NCBI GenBank assembly: GCA_013399875.1
Contig: VXAZ01001052.1
Location: 1-64,000 of the forward strand
Length of the DNA: 64,000 nt
From: Gymnorhina tibicen
Lineage: Eukaryota > Chordata > Aves > Passeriformes > Artamidae
Reading direction: 5' to 3'
The notes under the pieces were generated by a model, which did no database searches, was not told the origin of the DNA, and was given only the letters and a program-made list of their open reading frames with translations. How positions within the stretch are numbered: the first letter of the stretch is position 1; each line of letters begins with the position of its first letter. The position numbers were made by a program, and so were the translations under genes. Shown here piece after piece: positions 12,001 to 27,000 of the stretch.

Positions 12001-15000
12001 ATGCATACCTCATAAAATTAAGGTAAGCGGGATGAAGAATTTTTAACAGGTTGGTTTGGACAGTTGAGAATGGGGGTATAAGCTGCAAGTCGTTTAAGTT
12101 TATACAGTTACAGGAAGTGCCTCTTTTGCCAACATTAACCAATTGTGCATTCAACTTTGTGGCATTTTGCTTGATTCTTCAACTGAGTGTAATTACACCC
12201 AGACCAACTCATACACACTTTTCCTACAACATTTTCTTTTTAGATTCACTATTTGGCATAGCCAGTTTACAAAGGGAATGCATCTTGAAGTCTCACTTCT
12301 AGATATCTAAACAGTGTTAGAAGCTGTGGTGCTTCAGTAGTTCAAAGGTTCTTACCTTTTGAGATGAAACTTGAGATATTTGAGGATGCTGCGACTGGGC
12401 AGAAATGTGCAACTCATGCAGGTGAGTATTTGCCAACTATAGAGGTTCCCCACGCTCCCAGGGTTAGGCACTTTGTTGGTTTGCTTGATGAGCTGACAGT
12501 AGAGCTCATCTCGGAGAGGTCGTAAATCATGTCCTGTTTGGAGGATACCTTGGATTATAGGGATGGGATCAGACATAGACTCCAGCTGCTGTAAAGAATT
12601 AAATATCTTGATGGCTTCATCCTGCAGAGTTGTGTAGCCTTTGTCTTTCAGCACTACAAAAGAAATATTAGGAGAAACGTGCTTAGACTGAGATATGAAA
12701 GAAAAAGCATTTGGGCTTAATGTGGAAATTGCTTAATGCTACTCTGTGACCCTTGTTATGCAGGATATTAGAATCTATATTTTCCATTTCAAATGTATGA
12801 CGCAAACTCATTTTATGAGCTATTTTGCTATTGAGATTTGTTCCAAAATTAATAACTGGAAAGGTGTATCTTGATTGATCATTTTTTGTGATGGAGAGTC
12901 TTTCTTCCAGAGCAAGTCACATTGCTGAAGTGCCATATCACACTCCATATTAACCTCCCACCCTCCTCCCAAGGATGAAACTTGTGGTCTGCGTAATATC
13001 TTGTTTAATATGCAGTTGCAAACTAAGTTAACCAAATCCTTTTTTAAGGACACCAAGTTCACAATCATCAATAGCTCTGAACCATTCACTCAAAAGAGAC
13101 TTCTAAATTTATGCTTTAATCAAGAATATTAAAAGAGATGATTACATTCATTTCAGGACTAAACAAAGCATTACTTTTTAAAACCATGTATACTCATAAA
13201 TGTTATTTCCCATAAATAAGGATTCCTATCACATCTGATAAAACGTACATCTGTTAATTGGAAGCTGTGGCTGCTGCAGCTTCCCACATGGGGTAGGAAG
13301 CAACAATAATTAGAGGAGGACAATATGATTCAAGGAGACTGAATGAATCAGGTTTAGTTGCTTATTTCAGGGCAAGACTTTTCAAACTTAGTCTTCTTAG
13401 CTGTGTTGCTGAAAGCAATAGCAACCTTCCGTTCTGTAACACTCTTGCAGGAACACCACAAGCCCATGGCTCTATGCTAGGCAAACTGCTATTCTCAAAA
13501 GAGCGAGGGGAAACTTGTCTATTTGTATTATAAACATATATTTTGCCTACCATTACTTCACTGTAGACTTAAAAAATCCATCCTCTGGTTTAGTCTTTCA
13601 TAAGGAAAAGTGGTTCTACTGTTGGAAAACTTACAGTTTAGATTGATGTCCCCATATGGCAGTGGCAGTAATGGTGAGTGCAATGGGTGATGAGTGTAAC
13701 GGAGAATAGGATTCCTCTTATAAATCTGTTCAACCACATCAGCATTCAGGCAGTTTTCCTATTGGGGTAAGAAAAAAAACACGATTTGGGGTCTAGCTTT
13801 AAGAATAATGGAATGCTTTGTGCCTTTAGGTTGGTTGTAGAAAACTGAGCAATCGGTGTTACCAACACTATTTGGTGCTAAATGCACTTGTGGGTGCTGT
13901 GGCTGCCATGGCATGCTGTGGGCTATGAATGCTTAGTACCTGCTAACCTCAGGCCTTGGATGGGCTTGTTTTATCTGTGCCATAAAAAAACAAACTACAG
14001 CAGAGCTGCAGGACACCAAAATCATAAGTAGCATGAAGTATCAAAACAAATTTTTAAGTGTTGTTTTCATTTTATCTTTATTTTTACCCCAGTAATTCAT
14101 AATGGGAATTACGACATCTGTATTCAAGTTTTAAAATAAAAGTACTTCTCCAGCATAACTAATTGGCCTTTCAGTTTGGAACTGCAGGAGCTACCAAACA
14201 AAACAGTCCAGAAAAAGTGCTGCTGTAAACCTGATGCAACCACTCCAACATCCAAATACTGCTCTTACTGTTCTTCTTAGGCCAAGTTTGACAGATGTGT
14301 GACCGCTGTCTTCCAGCAGTCCTGAACTTCCACATATTTCTCCTGCTTTGAAGAATAGCATTCATAGTCTTGGAACCAAGGACTTAATACGTCTTTTCAA
14401 TGAGAGAAGGGGTGGCACTCTAAGGGAAAAGGTCAGTAGCAGTTCTCCCCTCTTGCCTATTTCTTTGGTCTCTTGTGAGAATCGTCATCCTCTCTCCTAA
14501 ATGCACATTAGCAAAAAGCTCCAGAAGGACATTCTCTGGCTGTGCATGCACTGTCTCCAATGAGATCATAAAACAGTAAGCATTAATTGAATATTTTTCT
14601 CATCACACAGAGATATGAGGTGCTTAGGCCATGCTATCATAAAAAAAGAAAAGAACCATAATGACAAAAAGAAAAATCAGAAGAGCTGTCTAGTCCACAT
14701 CCTGGTGTGCTGCTCACTGTGGACAGAGCCAAACATTTCTGCTAACTCAGGAACCTGCACACTGTGCTCTACTGCCAGGTGTAGCCACGTCTGTCAAGTT
14801 ACACAAACCAGTAAAACTTGTTACTGTTTTAATGGAAAAAAGTTGTCCCTCTTGCCCTCCAAGCTGCACTTCAAAGTTTGCTCTTCTACTGTTTAGATAG
14901 AAATTCCTTTATCAGGTCAGAGAATACATTCAGGTTTCACAATTTTAGTCCATGTCACCATGTAATTACAATGTAATTTTCTGCTTTATTACCCAATATG

Positions 15001-18000
15001 GCAAAGCCAAAATAAAGATTTAAGCAACCGTTCTTTCTCACCCCACGCCATCCTGCTTGCGCCTACCTTAATATCCTGAATAAGCTGCTGAGTTGGAGTA
15101 TCAATGGGTGCCTTTGTGTCAATCACGTTCTGGATGGCACTTGACCAGCGGGTCGCCTCATTAAGCAATTTCGTATAGAGACGGTAACAGTGTTTGCGTC
15201 CGTACACGGTCACATTCCAGTAACCTGGCACAACAGCAAAATTGGTCATCGTGCAAGCTGCAGCCCTGCAGACACCCACTGCTGCATCCTGGATCATGCT
15301 GGCAGTCTTTCAGGAACTAAAGCTGTATGAGTTATTAAGTATCATAACACAGATACTATGGTATTAAAGGAGATTTTCTCTTTTAAAGAAGCCTAGGAGT
15401 AGCCTCGGACTACAACCATGCATCATGCAGCCTCCTGTTTTAGCCAGTAATCTCAGTAAAAATGACTGTAAGACAACACTGTTAGACTACTGTTAGCTCC
15501 TTGTAGCTTGTGGGCCCTACTTCTGCAGTCCTGTCGGTAACAGGAGAATCTGAGACAGACTTGCTTTTTACTCAGGAGTCCTTCATAGTCCGTGGCACAC
15601 GTACAAACAGGCACAAAGCACAAGCTACCTCGTCTGTCATTAACTTTACACCAATGAAGTGGAAACTATGATAGGAAGAGCATTTCAGTTCAAATTCTCT
15701 CTCTGCATCACTGTATAGGCTTTTTATGGAGCAGAATCAATAAAAGGAAATGTGTTTCATCTTTCACTAGTGGAAGCCTCTTTGAAGTGTCAGTGACCCC
15801 AGTGAGATAATACAGAACTGTCAACAGTCGCTTCTCATTTGCAAACAGACGCTTCCGAGTTGAAAACCAGTTTTGAAAGTGCACAGTGGAGCTGACTCAG
15901 GAGTAATATGTAGGTTACCACAAACTGGACTCTTATTCTGGATCTCCCTGTAACTGCTCCACCAATGTTGGCCCTCAGAGTTCCTCAGCACATAAAATAA
16001 GGTATGAGGAGAGTGCTACCCATGTCTTTCCCCACGTCTTTGATGTGTAAGCATAAGTGTTCACACTAACTTGGCAGCAGTGTCTGTCTGTGATAATTTG
16101 CATGTTGGTGAGAACAAATTTTACTCCTCTATACATTACCTTTGTTTTTCATCCAGTAATTCCCTGTAGAGCGCCTCAGTGACTTGAGAACCCCATTTGT
16201 TCATGGAACTGCACCCATAATAATCCATTTAAAATATTCTTATGCATTGTTTCTTGCATTACTAGCTACAAGGACAGAAGTCATATTCAAACAAGAGCAA
16301 ACAACTACCTGTTTCTTTGAAGATTTTTTCATCAGGTGGGACCACTGAGCAGAGGCTGTTCAGGACCAGTGTACCCAATTTCAAAGCATTTTTCTCTGAA
16401 CTCTTGTAGTAGTCCAAAGAGTTGTGCGTCAAAACAAACCAACGCTTCTTTAGTTTTAATGAGGACATCTTTGGGTTGTTTTTTACTTCCTTGTGTAGCC
16501 ATCCTGTTAAGGACACAATTTGAATCACCCTTCTTTTTCTTGAACAGAGTTGGACAAAAGTAAGTTGCTAAAAGTTGGCTGTATACTTTCAACAACAACA
16601 AAAACATTGTGTGAATTGATAAACTCACATATTAAACAACATCAAGTAAAATTCTCAAACAATGAAATTGTAAAGATACAATTAATATGAAAACTTTTCA
16701 ATTTTGATGTTTCACTAGAAGAATTATTCTGTCATCTTACAAAAACACTTTTGTCATCATTACAGTGTTTTCTTACATTGCACAGCAAGAATATAATTTC
16801 AGCTGTATTAATTTGTGAGTAAACACCACCACACAAAGATGAGGCTGCAACACGAACCTTGTCAGCATATTACCCACATTGTATTGGGTACAATGATTGT
16901 GGGAACAACCTCTTCAAAGCAGAACGGATGTTATCTTTTTACTGCCCCACTCAGTTCTTACCCCTCACAATGAATTCTTGTCCCTCCACTCTAGTGTCCC
17001 CCTTTGACCTCTGGAGCAGGGTTATCCAGTGATGCATCTCTTCAGGAGTGTCAGCATTACAGTGAAGAACACGATTAGCAGTGATGATCACAAATGAATT
17101 GGGTCTATGAAAATAAATGTCAATTGAAACAGCCTTTATAATCAACATACATACTGTTTATCTCACTGCCCACAACCATAAAAACTGTACATTGTTTGCA
17201 TTTTTTATTCAGACAAATACTGTCCACCCCTAACGCAATATTTACTTACCACCTAAAGAAAAATATTAAGCATTTGAAAAGACTCAGTTATGTTACGTTC
17301 ACACCAAAATGCAAGGGCTATGAACGGTGGGAAAGCTTACATTAAATTGCAACTTGTCATATCTCAAAACGAATCTGTGGTGAGAAAAACTTCCAATCTT
17401 TAATCAGCTTTGGATGTGAATCAGAACTGTTTCAGGGTCAGATCTATTTAGAGTGTCTGCTTCAGCAGCTACATTAGCTAAAACAAACTACAGTATACAA
17501 AGGTCTATAGTACAGCAGCATGTGAACACTGATTCTTTTATTTTTAATGCAGTGCAACCCAATTCACAGAGAACACAATCTATTTTTAATGAGAGTCTGG
17601 CTTTTACCCAATCCTACACCAGGATTCACTGAAGCATGAAGAACTAGCCCAAGTGAAGTGTGCTGATGGCTCTCTAGATCAGACAGGCAGGTTCCTCAGC
17701 CTACAACGCTTGCTTTAACCCTTTACCATTAATTTTTTCATCCTGGAGCAAGCCCCCAAAACAAAACACAAAATCTCCCCAACAAGACTAAAAAATCAAT
17801 GTGAAAAATGCATACAAGAGAAATGCTTAACTTATTACATTAGCTTAATGCAGGAGAAATGCTAACTTAAAATTGTGAAAGCTCTGGACATTTGCATTGT
17901 ATTGCTTATGAAACGTGGGCTTGTAAATTCATTGTTACTTCTGGTATCAGAGTTTTGGCAGGCCAAGGACTAAGCACTAACTTAAAACCAGCTGCTTTAC

Positions 18001-21000
18001 ACACGTACACAATGAGGAGAAACTGGAGTGAGCCCCTACAGTCCAAATAACACCTCACATCCAGTAACCTTATAAACCAGTCATAGTCTGAACCCAGATT
18101 ACTTTTTATTTCCCAAAACACCCTTAGTAATATCCTGACATTTTTGTTGTTTTTATGCTGCACTGTCTTCTTTGTTACAAGACATTTTTAGTCTGGTGAA
18201 ATAATTTTCATCCCTGAACAATACAACATTCATGAATGAGAAGCTAAACAGAAAAAAAATTAAAATTAATTTTTCTACCTACTACATTACTAAAGAACTC
18301 AAAAATCAGCTGTTCTTTTTTTCAGGAGCATTACTTGTAAGAATATTTAGAAATATTAAGAACTTAAAGAAATATTTAATTCCAGTTTTGGATCACTTTA
18401 GGAGCTGAAGAGTTCATGTATGAAGCAATGTCATGGAAGCTATTGAAGTCCTCACAAAACGCACCATCATTCCTATTCCATCTTTAAACATGTGGTATTT
18501 AGTACTATGAAAAAGGAGGCAATAATGAATCATTTTAATACATGGTTGGCTAGTAGAATATAGAGACTAAAGCATAATGTGTCTGAGTTTGGCTAGAGAA
18601 AGGAGAAAAAGAAAGTCACCAGGCATGGTTCTGACTTACCTATCTGGATTGTCAGCAGCACAGACAGAATCAATTAGTCCTACATCGAGTGTACCCTATA
18701 AACAAATACCCAACCAGAAAATGAGGAAGACATTCACTGTTACATTACTCACAGTACTCTTCTGAGAGACACATGAAAGAAGCAGCAGCTTTGATCAAGC
18801 AAAATGAACTGCAGGTTTGGGCATCAGTTTCTCTTAACCATTAAAACTGCTGAGGGGAAAACTAAGAGACTTGGATGAACAAATCCAGTAAAGGATTATT
18901 TGTAGTTAGGATGGAGGCAGCTCAAAAACTGCTCTTTTCTATGCTTCCCAACATGCTTGAATTTTTCACTGAAAACTGCCATCCCAATATAAACAGCATC
19001 CTCTCAAAACAAGCTTCTAAAGCCATTAAGCAGAAGTTTTTGTTTTCCTTTGCTTGATACTATGTTCCAAATGTATTCCATTAATTACCAATGTACGTTG
19101 TAGAGAATGATAAATGCAGGATCAGAGAAATCTCAGATTTTTAACTCTTGGGTTTTTCATTTACTCACTAACAGTATCTTTGCAAAATTTCAAAATCAAG
19201 CATACACTGTGATGTGACAGGAATGTGGACCAGAAAAAACCACCCCCAAAACCAAGAGTCATTTTTCATCACGGTGAATGATGGGAGACGAATCAGAAGC
19301 CACACTCTCTCCTGGTACAGCTACAGCACCAAGGATGTGGAAGCTCTAGCCAGTGTCACAGCTACCACCACATTTAAACAAAGTAGGTTGTGACTCTCAG
19401 AAGCTGTGGCCACCACAGTGCCCCTGTTTTCTAAAAATATTTGGTTTGAAAAGTCCTTCAGATTTAGACTTACCACAGCATTCTGTGGATTTGCCTGCTC
19501 ATCATGCATCTCCCGGATCTCCTGCTCTGTGGACGCATGGACTTGACTCAGTACACTGAACCACTGGCTGCGGAGAGAAAGGCAGCAGTGTAAGTAAAAT
19601 TTTGGCTCTGCAAGCCTTCTGTCACCTTTGTTCTGCAGAGATCTAGCAGGTTCTGCAGGTTTTTGAAATTGCTTAAGATTCCTTTTGTCAACAGGCAGAA
19701 GAGCAGCAAGGCTTTATGTCAGTTCAAGTAACGCTGGGTGCAAGCAAGCCCCTCCAGATCTCCCACCCAAGCTTGTGCCATTCCCTTCTTCCTGACAACA
19801 AGTACCTTGTACACTAAGTGGCATCTCTGAAAAACTGCTGTAAGCACACTGAAACATCTGAGTGCTTGGAGAGCCTTTGTAACACATTCCACATGTTTCA
19901 TCCGGAATAAAATACATTACTAGCTACACACAAAGACTCTAATGGGAATCCCAACCTTCAGATTATAAATTGTGCTGCACTGATAGCATGACTGGTAGTA
20001 ATTTCTTACAGTGATAGTTCTGCAAAGAAGTCCATTGAGTCCCCTGTAGAAGCGCAGCTGAGAGGGAAAAAAGAGTAAAACCGCCAAGCAAATACCTCTA
20101 CAGTTTTTGTTCTCTGTGGAGCACTGAAAAATCCAGCTGCTGGAAGGACAAGCCAATCAGTGCCACTCCAGTGGCACTGTATATATCCACAACAGGAAAA
20201 GTGGCAGAGAGGTTTCCAGTGCTTCAGCCCCTAGTCCTGAGCAGCAATTGCAGATGGATTTAATTCCAACCACACCTTCTGCTTCTGGGAAACCTCTATC
20301 CTTCTGGCACTTGTATATGATAAAGCTCAACTGCTCTAAGCAATCCCACTGAAATCTGAGGGCAGAGCTTGGCCTGTTCAGCAGGTTCCTGAATGCCATT
20401 CTTTGAGATATGAATTTGCCATTCTAATGGAAACCACCTGGGGCCAAGTTTTCAAAGGGCTCAAAAGCCCAGCCTTTAAAACAGACTCCTCACTTTCCTG
20501 CAGAGGCTCCTCTGTCACCACGGGGTTGAGGAAACACCTGCAAAACTACTGGACTTAAATATGAAGTTATCTTTTCTGCAATTGCTTTTAGTCATGGAAT
20601 TTATGCCTAGGACACTGAAGAGCTGCCTCCTTAACTCCAGCATTCAGAAGCCAACTGTTCCCCAAAATGCAGATTTCTGGAAACTGAACTGCTAAAATAG
20701 CTTGAGAAAAATTGTGTAGGCTGTCAAACAGTACCATCGCTGCCATATCCTAAATCCTTTTTGTTGGCTTACGCTTTTATTAGAAACAGTGCAAGCAATG
20801 AAGAAAAGCAAAGACTGAGAGTGCCAGACCATAAAGCAGATGAGAACATATTTAGTTCTGATTCTTTTTTTAAGACTCAGAAACACCCACAGAGAGGTTG
20901 TGTTTAACACTTGGCTGGATGTAAGGCAATGCCACTAAAAAAGGAGGGAAGCTGTCATCTAGAGAGGAGGAACCACCAGGTGAAGAAAGTAAAGAAACTG

Positions 21001-24000
21001 GAGAAAACTAAGCCTCATCTACCAAAAAATTCCCACAAATTAAATTCAGCTTTCCTTTCTGGGCTCAGGAGTTGCAAATGTATTTAAATGTGAAACTTCT
21101 ATTTCAATACAAAAAAAAAGACTTCATGGCACTCTATGCACATTTCATGATAATTTATGAATGGGATTTTAAAGAACAATTTGGAGTTTTCCTGATTTCA
21201 TTTAATCTTTGTGTAAACAATGAAAAATGAGATTAATCATGGCACTTTGCAAAAGACAAAGGCAGACTTTATTTTTGCTTTCTTCCCTCTCAGGACCTCC
21301 TTTGTCTTTCAGCCGAGTCCCAGAACACAGAAATAGGGAAAAAGCCAGGCTAAGGATTTGGAAAGACAAACCCTCAGCAATGGCTGCCCACTGAAGCATT
21401 ACTTCTTTCTTCAAATACACTTCCATGATCAAAAATAGTAATTCCTCTTCTGGGGGCCTGTGCCATGTTTTTCTTGGTTTTTCCCTTCATTTGAACAAAA
21501 AGCAACCTCAGATCCCGATCTAGCCCAGGTACAAAATATTTTTTCAAAAGCAGATGCAGACCAAACACAACCCAATGATTCATGCTTCACTTTTCACAAT
21601 GCTTTGTTAACAAGGGTTTGACTTAAGCCTGTCTGCAAATCCTTACACATCTCCCTTATTAAGTCTTCTGGGATGAATGAGAAAAAAGAAACATGAAATA
21701 CAGTGGTAAAAGGTAATTTAATCTGGATGGTTTGTTATTCGTACTGTAGACAACAAGAGTGTGTAGTGTCTCCTCCTCCATCTTTAAGAAAGAAACGAAG
21801 GAGATGCATGGCAACAAACAAGTCTGTGAGCTGGTAATTGCTTATTGGCCCCTAGGGCATGTACAGAAGTCTGGGAGAAGAGACTTTAGCTAAGCCTTAG
21901 TTTTAAAATATGCTTACATCTCACAAGAATCTTAACAGTAACTGCTAGAAAGTTCCTAAGTTATTTAAAGGATAACTTTAAGGATGCCTAAAAAAATGAG
22001 GAAAGATTTTGCATTGCTACATCTACATCTACATCTGTACTCAGGGTCCTGTGATACAGGAAGGTGTTTTACCTTTACAAAGAACAGAATACAAAACAAC
22101 TTTTGAGGCTTCTGAGCGAAGTAGCTCAAGTGATGTTGACAAAGGCATCCTGTATTCTGGCCTTGGGGCAGCAAGGCAATGGGTAATAAGCTCTGATTAC
22201 TAAGTTAACTTTATTTAAATGCTTGATTTTTATAGGCAAGCATATTATTATCTTGCATGAACTCTAGCACATGGATTTTTTTTTTTTTAAAGATGCTCTA
22301 CAACTGATCTGACAAGTCAGACTTGCTCCTCACCTACCTGCCTCCCCCTACGGTTAGATATGGATCCTTTAGCAACAAAAGCAAGACCCTTTTAAATATG
22401 CAGAAAGGGAAGCATTCTCTTACACACTCCTCTGACATGAATATGCTTTTGCTCTATAATACAGTGACTGCATTACAACTTCCATCTGAAGAAGTTTTAG
22501 GCTCTGCTTAAACAGATCCCACCCCTAAGAAAAAAAACGCTTCATTTTAGGCAGACTACAGGGTCTCAAATATTGATTTGATTGATGCAGCTAAACACAG
22601 TCACAAGCCAAGCATCAGTGGCGAACGACTGTCTCTCTACAGACAAACTGCATTTCAGAAAGTTGCTAGTAACACATGGGTAACAGCCAAATTCTAGGCC
22701 AATTTTCACTGGCAATCTGACTCTTCCCAGTAGTTGTCTGCCACAAGGTTTTCTCCTCAGCAGGCCTTTCAAAAATTATGTTAAATGCAACGTGTTTAAC
22801 AGAGCCTGAATATTTTGTGACAGTGGTCAAACAAATTAGTGACAAGTCGAAGTCAGAACAGCGTAGAGGTTAAAAAGGAAAAGGAAAAGGAAAGAAGATA
22901 GACGTGATGATTTTCATACCTTGCATCCTCAGGAGATTCAGCAATTAAGTGATAGGTCCTATCACTCATTATTAGATCAATACCATTTTCTTTGCCTGTA
23001 TTATCAACAATCTCTCTGAAAAAACGGAAAACACCAAGATTGAGCATTACAGATTGTCAACACTTTGAAAAAATTCTGTTCTGCTGAGAAGCTCTCAAAC
23101 CACTGACACTTAAAACAACAGCAGTCAGTCTTCATCAGGTTCACTTCCAAGACTCACAATGCGATTTATCAGAGCCAGTATTAGTTCACCAAACCACAGC
23201 TGTGTTTTCTGCCTACACAGTACAAATATTCAAACAACTATGAATGTCACTATACCAAATTGACTATTCTGTTACCATTTTACCAAGAACTAAAGAAAAA
23301 ACAAAGTATTATCAAACCTCAAGAGAGGCAAAGACAGCTGAGTTAAGAAATGGATGTATTTTTGAACTGACTGCATAACCAAGTGTTTTTTGGAGTGGTA
23401 AAAAGAAAGCTCTTGAAGATTGAAAACTGAAAGCAAACAAAACCTGGATTAGTGATTCTGTGTAGTTGTGAGTCAGCATAAAGACAATTCCAAGCATGAC
23501 TTCCAGAAAAAACTAAGCACTCATCTGCTGAAAAATGACGTATTTCTAATTTTTAGTCTGGAAACCTACATATTGATATAAAAACAACTGTGAAGATTTG
23601 AAGCAATAATTAAAGTATTGCATTAGATTTTCCTGTAGCTTAAGAAATGAGCTTAATTTCCTTTTTGCTGTTTTTCTGTATTTGTCTGAAGCTTATTATT
23701 TCCTTAACTGGCTATATTTCCTTATCAGCTATACTATTCTCATAAATCTCTGTCCTATAAACAATATATGCAAGCTCTGCTTATCAGACTCATGAGGACA
23801 ATCCATCTGCTACCAAGAGAAAAAGCTGCAATTCTGTGTTGTTTTCTTTATTTTGGATTCCCTCCCTCCCAGTAACAGTGTACAACAGAATACCTCCCTG
23901 TTCTGTATTTTGAGTCAATCAGCCTGAGATTTTAAAAATTGAACGGGGTCCCTAAGAGAGAGTGGCGAAATACATGAGTTGCATTATAGGTTAGGAATGC

Positions 24001-27000
24001 ACTCAGTAAATACTAACATTATCTAGAAAAGCTGTTCTTTATTTCTTACGAAACAACATTTAGTTCTTTAAATACATGTTCCCTTTCTTTTACCTAGTTT
24101 ATACACAAGCAGTCATTGATTGAACGTATGGTTCAAAATAGGTTCAGTAACCTTTGTCTGACAATTTTAAAGGTACGTGCAGCAAAGAACTTCTATAGGG
24201 CACAGTCAATGAAGCAATGAGGTAACGACAAAAATGAATGACTGATTGAATATATTAGAAGAATATGCTAAATAAATGCTATGGTACATGAGACAGAGTC
24301 AAATCCAGTTTTAACAAAAAAAATATGGTAGGATCTTCGGCTTCCATTCAGAGATTTACTTGACAGCCAACAGCCCATTGGTTTTTCAAGAGCAAGTCAG
24401 GATTCTCACTGAAACTATTTTCTGTCCTACTTGAAATCAGGCTCAAGCCAGGACTGCAAAAGAAAAGATTAATCTAAGATTTCAATTTAGTTTAAACTCT
24501 CTGTTAAAATAACAAAATATATTGGATAGTCGCAGATTAAAAGGCACAGAGTGGAACTCAGTGTTACAAACCATTTCTGTTTTTCTTTGCTTTGGATAAA
24601 AGCTTAGGTACACTTTATAGAGAAATGAGACTACTAATGTTAGCACACTCTAATTTTTAAATTAGGTAGATAATCCCAGATTGTTTAGAAGGAAAAATAC
24701 CATCCAGTAGAAAACTTTTTTAATGCATGCTTCAGGAAGCGTAAAATTCTTAGGCATAAGGAACTTCAGTTAAGAAGACATAAGTTATTAGGTTTAGTAA
24801 TTTTGTTTTTTTAATGAATATATGCATTTTAAAGACTTTTCTACACTACCACAATTATTTAAAGCATGAAAAAAAGATTCAGAAGATTCAGCTTTGACCC
24901 ATGCGAACTTCAATATATTTGGGGCCTATTAATTCCACCCTCTTCATTCTGGGTTTGCCTGCGGCTACAGACTTGGCAACATGCCCCAAATTGCCTTGGG
25001 AATCATTACAGACTAAGTAGGGCCTCTAGTCTGGGAGAAAGCATAGATGGGTTCATTACAGCAGCAGTTTTCTGAAGTATTTGGCACTGGCTTAGCTCTG
25101 GAGCACTCTCTAGACTTAAGAGAGAGCCAACTAAGGACAACACTTGCTTTCACTAACTTCACCACACACACTCTCATGCTTGCATTCACACAATTTGTAG
25201 GCAGGGCACTTAATGTCTTCCCAGACTGAGCCCCAAGTACTACTCAGAAGGAACCATGGCTAACATAAAACCCTATAAACCTACTTGGCAGTTCGGACAT
25301 CCATGGCACCCTTTAGCTTTTCTTCACTGTCATTTTCAAAGTACATCAACCTGGACTGTCTGAGAACAAACCATCTTTTCTTCCAGTTCCTTCTGGAAAG
25401 CGTGGATGATCCACCCCCCTTTTTGTGAAGCCAACCCTGCTTAAGTGCTTCCTGCTTTGAACGAAACCACAGGAAGGTCTCATCTTTCAGGACACACCAG
25501 CGTCGCTTCCATGTGTTGATTAAGCCACCTGGCAAGAGAGACAAATGTGGGTTTACATGCAGTTAAAACAAACAACTGTATTATAAAATAGAAGCTGTGA
25601 CCCCACCAAAACTGGAAGGAGCTGACCAACAACACTGCAGTTAAACTGAGTCTCTGCTGTAAGCCACAAAACCTCATTTTTGCATATCCTTATGGCCACC
25701 AATATTGTTGTCAAGCTAAACACTCTTAAATTATAAATTGTAGTAAGTCTCTGTATTACAAAAATCCATGTAACATACATATAATTACATGTATGTACAC
25801 ATAACATATCTATAATAATAAATTACTGAAAAGTCTTGTGCACATAAGAATCTGATCTTTAAGACAGTTTTCAATGTGTTTCAGTGATAATCTAAAAAAA
25901 ATTTAGTGTTAAGCTCTTTCCTCTCTTCAGGTTATTAGGAGGTAACAACTCAGAACCACAAAACCCAACAAAGCTGTGTTTAGAGTAGGAAATACACCAG
26001 TGTGAGCTCAGTCACACCAAAGTGTGGCCATAGAGAAGGCAACGCACCTTGCAGTGGAGTTACATCACAGGTTAAAAACCTCAACCAAACCAATATGCTC
26101 CTGTCATCCCACAAAAACTGACTGCTAGCTATGCCAGAAAGTAAAAGCCACTCTACTGTGGATTGCATTATTTTTCACACAAACGTTGTTGTGGTGTGTA
26201 CACTCATGACTGTTCCTATTCCAGGAAAATAAAGTACACTACAGTGATGAAATCATGCAAGGATTCATCAAGATTATAATTTATTATCAATCACCAGAAG
26301 ATAAACCCAAGAATTTTAACCAGAGAACTCCTGTGTATGTTCTTTCAGAGTCTCTCACACCCCTTTGCTACATTTAACCTTCTTCATGTCTTCCAGATCC
26401 AAAGTGAAATTTGACTAAGGTCAGTAAAACTGGTCTGCAATGTAGAATGCTGTCTATGTTACAAGGTTTTGAGAGCAGGAATCAGCTTTCCTAAAGATTT
26501 GGTACAATTTGACTTTGTGACTTATTTTTCTGTATTTATACTTTTGCAGAGGGGAAAAACACTGCTAGATGTAAGCCGCTGCAAGTGGCTTAACTTGAGA
26601 ACAGCTCAAATTAAATAAAGTCACTTTTCCACCACTCTTTGAAAAATAAGAAAATAGCTTAACTCTACAGGAACTGGAGTGTAAGATACAAAAAATCTTT
26701 CTGGTTATTTTGTCTATTTAGCAAACTCTGATTCAAGCAGTACCTTTCATGTACAGAAAACTGTGAAAGTAGGGCAGGCTGACACAGCTATAGACTGAAT
26801 CCCTCCGGTAGGAAAGTTCATCATCTGTATCAAACCTGGAGTCAAAATCTTCTTCACTGTCTTCAAACTACACAAGAAAGGAAAGAAAGGTCATAATTTC
26901 TCAGGAAAGAGCTTAGACAAAGTTGGTATAAAAGTCCCTAACTAAAACAGTTATCATGTATTGGAAGGACATGATTCCTCATTGGTTTTCATCCAGCTAA

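Larger units (their letters stand above)
9923..15066 (-). other. MYO10: MYO10 introns between MyTH4-FERM exons
   Basis: Five introns (9923-10742, 10880-11438, 11647-12355, 12654-13634, 13759-15066) interleaved with the exons listed separately. AT-rich unique sequence; no other feature seen. Confidence 0.85.
15225..18639 (-). other. MYO10: MYO10 introns between PH exons
   Basis: Three introns (15225-16308, 16504-16961, 17105-18639) around the PH exons. No transposon or gene recognised. Confidence 0.85.
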
